From NCBI RefSeq assembly GCF_900112845.1, contig NZ_FONG01000022.1:1-64000 (forward strand): DNA of 64,000 bases, read 5' to 3'. The stretch comes from Actinacidiphila alni. Lineage in GTDB: Bacteria; Actinomycetota; Actinomycetes; Streptomycetales; Streptomycetaceae. Every line of letters begins with the position of its first letter. Positions within the stretch are counted from its first letter, which is position 1. Positions 59,549 through 64,000 of this stretch are shown here, piece by piece. The notes beneath the pieces were generated by a model. That model saw only the letters and a list, made by a program, of their open reading frames with translations. It was not told the origin of the DNA and did no database searches. Both the position numbers and the translations under genes were made by a program.

Positions 59549-60114
59549 TGGGCTCCCACGGCCGCTGGGCCGCCTTCACCCGGGTGCGCGGCGGCGGCGC
59601 CGCGATCGCGCTGGACGACATCGAGATCTCGATCCTGCGCAGCCTCACCACGCAACTGCTGGAACTGGTCGGCCCCGGCAGCCTGCCCGACGGCGCCGAC
59701 GACGATCCGCTGGCCGCGCTGCTGGCCGACGGGCCGACCGAGCCGCCCAAGGACCCGGCGCTGGCCCGGCTCTTCCCCAGCGCCTACGAGCAGGACGCGG
59801 ACGCCGCCGAATTCCGCCGCTTCACCGAGAACGACCTGCGGGCCCGCAAGCGCGAGGACGCGCTCGCCGTGCTGCGCACCCTGGACGGCGGCGGCCCGCG
59901 GATCGAGCTGACCGGCGACCAGGCCCGGCAGTGGCTCGGCACCCTCAACGACCTCCGGCTGACGCTCGGTTCGCGTCTGGAGGTCACCGAGGAGGAGGGC
60001 AACGGTCTGGACCGGCTGGACGACGAGGACCCGCGCAAGCCGCTGATGATCGCCTACCAGTGGTTCGGCCTGCTCCAGGAGACCCTGCTCGACGTGCTCA
60101 CCGCCGGCCGCTGA
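59548..60114 (+). CDS. DUF2017 protein
   Basis: The 188-aa protein contains IALDDIEISILRSLTTQLLE, LARLFPSAYEQDADAAEFRR, RKREDALAVLRTL and QWFGLLQETLLDVL. DUF2017 is actinobacterial and always near clpS; it is probably a partner in the N-end-rule or Clp system, though this is not shown. Confidence 0.88.
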   Translation: MGSHGRWAAFTRVRGGGAAIALDDIEISILRSLTTQLLELVGPGSLPDGADDDPLAALLADGPTEPPKDPALARLFPSAYEQDADAAEFRRFTENDLRARKREDALAVLRTLDGGGPRIELTGDQARQWLGTLNDLRLTLGSRLEVTEEEGNGLDRLDDEDPRKPLMIAYQWFGLLQETLLDVLTAGR

Positions 60115-60209
60115 CCCCGCCCGGCCCTTCCGGCGCCGTACTGACCCCGCGTCAGCCGCCCGGACCCGCCCCGCGGGCGGCTCCGTACCGCGCGTGGTAC
60201 GAATCCGAC

Positions 60210-61721
60210 ATGGGTGACGTGGCGGACAGGACGGGCGGTTCCGCCGGTACGACCGGTGCCGCCGATTCGACCGGTGCTGCCGGTTCCGCGGGTACCGACG
60301 AGGGGTACGCGCGGGGCCTGGGCAGCCGGCAGATCCAGATGATCGCCATCGGCGGCGCGATCGGCACCGGCCTCTTCCTCGGCGCGGGCCGCGCCATCCA
60401 CCAGGCGGGCCCGAGCCTGATCCTGATGTACGCCGTCGCCGGCGTCGCGATCTTCGTCATCATGCGGGCGCTCGGCGAACTCCTCACCTACCGCCCGGTG
60501 TCGGGCTCCTTCGCCGACTACGCGCGCGAATTCCTCGGCCCCTTCGCGGGGTTCGTCACCGGCTGGACGTACTGGCTGATGTGGGTGGTCACCGGCATGG
60601 CGGAAGTCACCGCCGCCGCCACCTATGTGGCGTACTGGTGGCGGTGGATCCCGCAGTGGACGGCCGCGCTCGCCTTCCTGCTGCTGCTCTTCGCGGCCAA
60701 TCTGATCTCCGTACGGCTCTTCGGCGAGGTCGAGTTCTGGCTGTCGATGGTCAAGGTCACCGCGATCGCGGGCATGATTCTGATCGGCGTCGGCGTGCTC
60801 ACCCTCGGGGTGTCGGCGGCCGGCGACACCGCCTCGGTCGGTCATCTGTGGCGCGACGGCGGGGTGTTCCCCAAGGGCGTCGGCTCCACGCTGCTCACGT
60901 TGCAGATCGTGATGTTCGCGTATCTCGCGGTCGAACTCGTCGGCGTCACCGCCGGGGAGGCGGAGAACCCGCGCGAGACCCTGCCCAAGGCCATCAACAC
61001 CCTGCCGTGGCGGATCGGCCTGTTCTACGTGGGCGCCCTCGCCGTCATCCTCTGCGTCGTGCCGTGGACCGAATTCCGGCCCGGCGTCAGCCCGTTCGTG
61101 GCCGCCTTCGCCCGGATCGGCATCCCCTTCGGCGCCGGTATCGTCAACTTCGTGGTGCTCACCGCGGCCCTGTCGTCCTGCAACTCCGGGATGTACTCCA
61201 CCGGCCGGATGCTCCGCGACCTGGCCGTCAACGGCCAGGGCCCCAGGGTCTTCGCCCGGCTCACCGCCCGCCGCACCCCGGCGGCCGGCACCCTCGCCTC
61301 CGTCGCCCTGATGAGCGTCGGCGTCTGGCTCAACTACGCCGACCCCGAAGGGGCGTTCACCTACATCACCGCCTTCGCCACCGTCGCCGCCGTCTGGACC
61401 TGGGCGGTGATCCTCGCCTCGCACATCCGCTACCGGGCCGCGGTCCGCGCCGGGCGGGCCGCCCCTGCCTGGTTCACCGCGCCCGGCGGCGCCGTCGCCA
61501 GCGCGCTCGCGCTCGCCTTCCTCGCCCTGGTGCTGGTGCTGATCGGCGCCGACGCGGACGCGCGGATCTCGCTGTACGGGGTGCCCTTGTGGCTGGCGCT
61601 GCTGGCCGGCGGCTACGCGCTGCTCAAGCGGCGCGATCCGGCGGCCTTCGCCCGCCGGGCCCATCTGCCGCCGGAGGCACGGCAGCCCGGGCCGCTGCCG
61701 GTGACGGACGCCACCGCCTAG
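60210..61721 (+). CDS. Amino-acid permease (APC family)
   Basis: The 503-aa protein has a Gly/Ser/Thr-rich N-terminus and 12 membrane segments, with IGGAIGTGLFLGAGRAI (substrate-binding break of helix 1), the helix-3 stretch and FAYLAVELVGVTAGEAENPR. It matches AnsP/GABA-permease-like transporters of the AAT group. The substrate amino acid is not certain. Confidence 0.88.
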   Translation: MGDVADRTGGSAGTTGAADSTGAAGSAGTDEGYARGLGSRQIQMIAIGGAIGTGLFLGAGRAIHQAGPSLILMYAVAGVAIFVIMRALGELLTYRPVSGSFADYAREFLGPFAGFVTGWTYWLMWVVTGMAEVTAAATYVAYWWRWIPQWTAALAFLLLLFAANLISVRLFGEVEFWLSMVKVTAIAGMILIGVGVLTLGVSAAGDTASVGHLWRDGGVFPKGVGSTLLTLQIVMFAYLAVELVGVTAGEAENPRETLPKAINTLPWRIGLFYVGALAVILCVVPWTEFRPGVSPFVAAFARIGIPFGAGIVNFVVLTAALSSCNSGMYSTGRMLRDLAVNGQGPRVFARLTARRTPAAGTLASVALMSVGVWLNYADPEGAFTYITAFATVAAVWTWAVILASHIRYRAAVRAGRAAPAWFTAPGGAVASALALAFLALVLVLIGADADARISLYGVPLWLALLAGGYALLKRRDPAAFARRAHLPPEARQPGPLPVTDATA

Positions 61722-61761
61722 CGGCGGCCTGCGCTCCCGGCCGCCCTGTTATTTTTCCCGC

Positions 61762-62172
61762 ATGCTCACCATCACCCAGGACCTGTACGACCGGATCGTG
61801 GCGCACGCGAAGGCGGACGCCCCCGACGAGGCGTGCGGGGTCATCGCGGGCCCCGAGGGCAGCGACCGGCCGGAGCGCTTCGTCCCCATGCTGAACGCGG
61901 CGCGTTCGCCCACCTTCTACGAGTTCGACTCGATGGAGCAGTTCCGGCTCGACAAGGAGATGCGCGAGCGCGACGAGGAGCAGGTGGTGATCTACCACTC
62001 GCACACCGCGACCGAGGCGTACCCCTCCCGTACCGACATCTCGCTGGCCCAGGAGCCGGGCGCGCACTACGTGCTGGTGTCGCTCGCGGAGGAGTTCCAG
62101 TTCCGCTCGTTCCGCATCGTGGACGGCGTGGTGACCGAAGAACCCGTACAGGTGGTGGCCTCGTACGCCTGA
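61762..62172 (+). CDS. JAMM-type CysO peptidase (Mec+ type)
   Basis: The 136-aa protein has the JAMM zinc motif: Glu23, His79 and His81 (YHSHT), Ser89 and Asp92 (PSRTD). Its homologues beside cysO and cysM release newly made cysteine from the CysO carrier. It may also trim the carrier before use. It is the first of three genes of the module; the gap to cysO is 163 bp. Confidence 0.92.
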   Translation: MLTITQDLYDRIVAHAKADAPDEACGVIAGPEGSDRPERFVPMLNAARSPTFYEFDSMEQFRLDKEMRERDEEQVVIYHSHTATEAYPSRTDISLAQEPGAHYVLVSLAEEFQFRSFRIVDGVVTEEPVQVVASYA

Positions 62173-62335
62173 CGTCCCGGATCGTGGGACGGCCGTCTCG
62201 GTCCGCAAGGGGGAATCGATACGATGACCCCGTGGTTGTCTCCACGTGAGCGCCCGAGCACCGGCGCCCGCACCCGCAGCAGCACCGCAGCACCACCCCC
62301 TGTCGTCGTACGCCCGCAATCACTGGAGCGCAGCC

Positions 62336-62614
62336 ATGGCCATCGAGGTCCGCATCCCGACCATCCTCCGCACCTACACCGACGGCCAGAAGGCCGTCGA
62401 GGGCGCGGGCGCCACCCTGGACGAGCTGTTCGCGGACCTGGACACCCGGCACGCGGGGCTGCGCGACCGCGTCGTGGACGGCGGCGAGCTGCGCCGCTTC
62501 GTGAACGTGTACCTCAACGACGAGGACGTCCGCTTCCTGGACGGCATCGCCACCAAGGTCGCCGACGGCGACAGCGTCACGATCCTTCCCGCCGTGGCCG
62601 GGGGCAGCCGCTGA
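62336..62614 (+). CDS. cysO: Sulfur-carrier protein (ThiS/MoaD fold)
   Basis: The 92-aa protein has the ubiquitin-like sulfur-carrier fold, VRIPTILRTYTDGQKAVEGA at the start and VADGDSVTILPAVAGGSR at the end. The Gly-Gly pair that carries the thiocarboxylate is followed by Ser-Arg, so it must be trimmed or work differently. It is coupled to cysM by TGATG overlap. Confidence 0.9.
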   Translation: MAIEVRIPTILRTYTDGQKAVEGAGATLDELFADLDTRHAGLRDRVVDGGELRRFVNVYLNDEDVRFLDGIATKVADGDSVTILPAVAGGSR

Positions 62615-63564
62615 TGCGGTACGACAGTCCGCTGGCGGCGGTCGGCAACACCCCGCTGGTCCGCCTGCCGCGCCTGTCGCCGTCCGACGAGGTGAGCGTC
62701 TGGGCCAAGCTGGAGGACCGCAATCCGACCGGTTCGGTCAAGGACCGCCCGGCCCTGCACATGATCGAGCAGGCCGAGGCGGACGGCCGGCTCACCCCGG
62801 GCTGCACCATCCTGGAGCCCACCTCGGGCAACACCGGCATCTCGCTGGCCATGGCCGCCCGGCTCAAGGGTTACCGGATCGTCTGCGTCATGCCGGAGAA
62901 CACCTCCGCCGAGCGGCGCGAACTGCTCGCGATGTGGGGCGCGCAGATCATCTCATCGCCGGCCGCGGGCGGCTCCAACACCGCGGTGCGGGTCGCCAAG
63001 GAGCTGTCGGCCGAGCACCCGGACTGGGTGATGCTCTACCAGTACGGCAACACCGCCAACCCGGGCGCGCACTACGCCACCACGGGCCCCGAGATCCTCG
63101 CCGACCTGCCGACCATCACGCACTTCGTCGCGGGCCTTGGCACCACCGGCACCCTGATGGGCGTCGGCCGCTTCCTGCGCGAGAAGGTCCCGGGCGTGTC
63201 GATCGTGGCCGCCGAGCCGCGCTACGACGACGTCGTCTACGGGCTGCGCAATCTCGACGAGGGCTTCGTGCCCGAGCTGTACGACGAGACCGTGCTCACC
63301 ACCCGCTTCTCGGTCGGTTCCGAGGACGCGGTCCGCCGCACCCGTGAACTCCTCGCCGAGGAGGGCATCTTCGCCGGGGTCTCCACCGGCGCGGCGCTGC
63401 ACGCGGCGCTCGGCGTCGCCGCCAAGGCGCACCGGGCCGGGCAGCGCGCCGATGTGGTCTTCGTCGTCGCGGACGGCGGCTGGAAGTACCTGTCGACCGG
63501 CATCTACACCGCCGAGTCCACCGAGGCGGCCGTCGCCGCCCTGCACGGCCAGCTCTGGGCCTGA
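62614..63564 (+). CDS. cysM: O-phosphoserine sulfhydrylase (CysM type)
   Basis: The 316-aa PLP enzyme has Lys43 in NPTGSVKDR, the substrate loop TSGNTGISLAMAAR, the phosphate loop GLGTTGTLMG and Arg212 in YGLRNLDEGF, the place of the phosphoserine-reading arginine of mycobacterial CysM. It should use the CysO thiocarboxylate as sulfur source, giving cysteine-loaded CysO. Simple O-acetylserine use is the alternative. Confidence 0.93.
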   Translation: MRYDSPLAAVGNTPLVRLPRLSPSDEVSVWAKLEDRNPTGSVKDRPALHMIEQAEADGRLTPGCTILEPTSGNTGISLAMAARLKGYRIVCVMPENTSAERRELLAMWGAQIISSPAAGGSNTAVRVAKELSAEHPDWVMLYQYGNTANPGAHYATTGPEILADLPTITHFVAGLGTTGTLMGVGRFLREKVPGVSIVAAEPRYDDVVYGLRNLDEGFVPELYDETVLTTRFSVGSEDAVRRTRELLAEEGIFAGVSTGAALHAALGVAAKAHRAGQRADVVFVVADGGWKYLSTGIYTAESTEAAVAALHGQLWA

Positions 63565-63605
63565 CACCCGTTCGTCCGTACGCACCGGTGCCCCTGGACG
63601 TGACG

Positions 63606-63755
63606 TCAGGGGCGCTTTCCGCCGCGCGGTCCGCGGCGCCCCGTCGTCCGTGGCTTCCGTGCCTTCCGTCCGGACCGGGCGCGCCCGTCGATCAGCGCCG
63701 CGACCAGACCGAGCGCGGCCACGCCCAGCACCGCCAGCCACATCCCCGTACTCAC
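63606..63755 (-). CDS. Small membrane protein, 49 aa
   Basis: The protein reads STGMWLAVLGVAALGLVAAL followed by a Lys/Arg-rich tail. The GTG follows AAAGGAG with 5 bases between, a very good site. The membrane segment and basic tail suggest an anchor or membrane-edge peptide. Function is unknown. Confidence 0.6.
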   Translation of the reverse strand: MSTGMWLAVLGVAALGLVAALIDGRARSGRKARKPRTTGRRGPRGGKRP

Positions 63756-63981
63756 GGCCGCTCCTTTCGAATGCCCGGCCGATACCCGCGTCCCGTACGA
63801 CCCTACCGGGGCCCGGAACCCCGCCCGTACTGGTGATTCCGCCCACAACGGGGTGCGGGAGAGGCGCGTGAGGGACCCGTGCGCCTTACCCTCTCAAGAC
63901 ATGGCGGACCGCTCCCGCCAATCCCCCCAGTCCAGCCGGAATGGGGTGATCTGTGGCGCGCCCACGGAGGTGTTTCCCGGA

Positions 63982-64000
63982 ATGAAGCTCACCGTCGTCG
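63982..64000 (+). CDS. Start of a gene, possibly a metallo-beta-lactamase-fold hydrolase
   Basis: Only six codons, MKLTVV, lie inside the window, after GGAGG 10 bases upstream. In related genomes an MBL-fold hydrolase starting MKLTVVG often follows cysM, so this is a guess from context. ATG at 63901 is in another possible start position. Confidence 0.4.

Overview
The window is a piece of a Streptomyces-type chromosome. GC content is very high, GTG starts are frequent, many genes overlap as ATGA/GTGA, the tmRNA tag is ANTKRDSFALAA, and there are SsgA-like, whiJ-type and HelD proteins. The order of conserved genes (ssrA, narK-nnaR, helD, malic enzyme, hupA, murA, yqgE, GH20, xanthine-dehydrogenase-like genes, hpd, ssgA-like, M6 protease, pncA-pncB, clpS, cysO-cysM) matches, from memory only, the SCO2910-SCO2968 interval of S. 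coelicolor.

Layout. 1-610: a truncated IS5-family transposase and a decayed site-specific recombinase lie downstream of the tmRNA gene (682-1051, minus). 1279-6444: secreted subtilase and LuxR-type regulator. 6632-9354: nitrate/nitrite transporter narK and regulator nnaR. 9477-18731: CGNR regulator, HelD, malic enzyme, HU, MurA, YqgE, DUF3039 and a TPR membrane protein. 19046-25988: beta-hexosaminidase, then a three-subunit molybdenum hydroxylase operon with an odd duplicated start region. 26006-29751: a PEP-mutase-like enzyme, then a tightly overlapping minus-strand operon (small protein, DUF6879, XRE regulator broken by a stop, an unlisted 42-aa Asp-Gly peptide, PCMT-type methyltransferase). 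29888-34533: MarR/VOC pair with two operators, oxidoreductase, whiJ-type triad, two unknown proteins and tRNA-Cys. 34726-40950: MFS exporter, RHH-Doc toxin-antitoxin, SF2 helicase, IclR regulator and an S16-type protease without PDZ. 40960-46862: ArsR with a perfect 19-bp inverted-repeat operator, MFS exporter and an OpuC-type osmoprotectant ABC operon. 46902-54000: Lrp regulator opposite hpd, a FAD oxidase, an SsgA-like protein and three RDD membrane proteins. 54153-64000: immune-inhibitor-A protease, NAD salvage pncA/pncB, clpS, an amino-acid permease and the JAMM-CysO-CysM cysteine module.

The strongest candidate for an undescribed system is the 28019-28147 peptide with its methyltransferase. 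The peptide gene overlaps the regulator by ATGA and the methyltransferase by GTGA. It encodes three Asp-Gly pairs in a Gly/Pro-rich tail, which is what a protein L-aspartate O-methyltransferase (PAMT) making aspartimide RiPPs (imiditide type) would use as substrate. No ATP-grasp gene lies nearby, so it would be a methyltransferase-only pathway.

All functions are assigned by reading the sequence and from knowledge of protein families. No database search was run.
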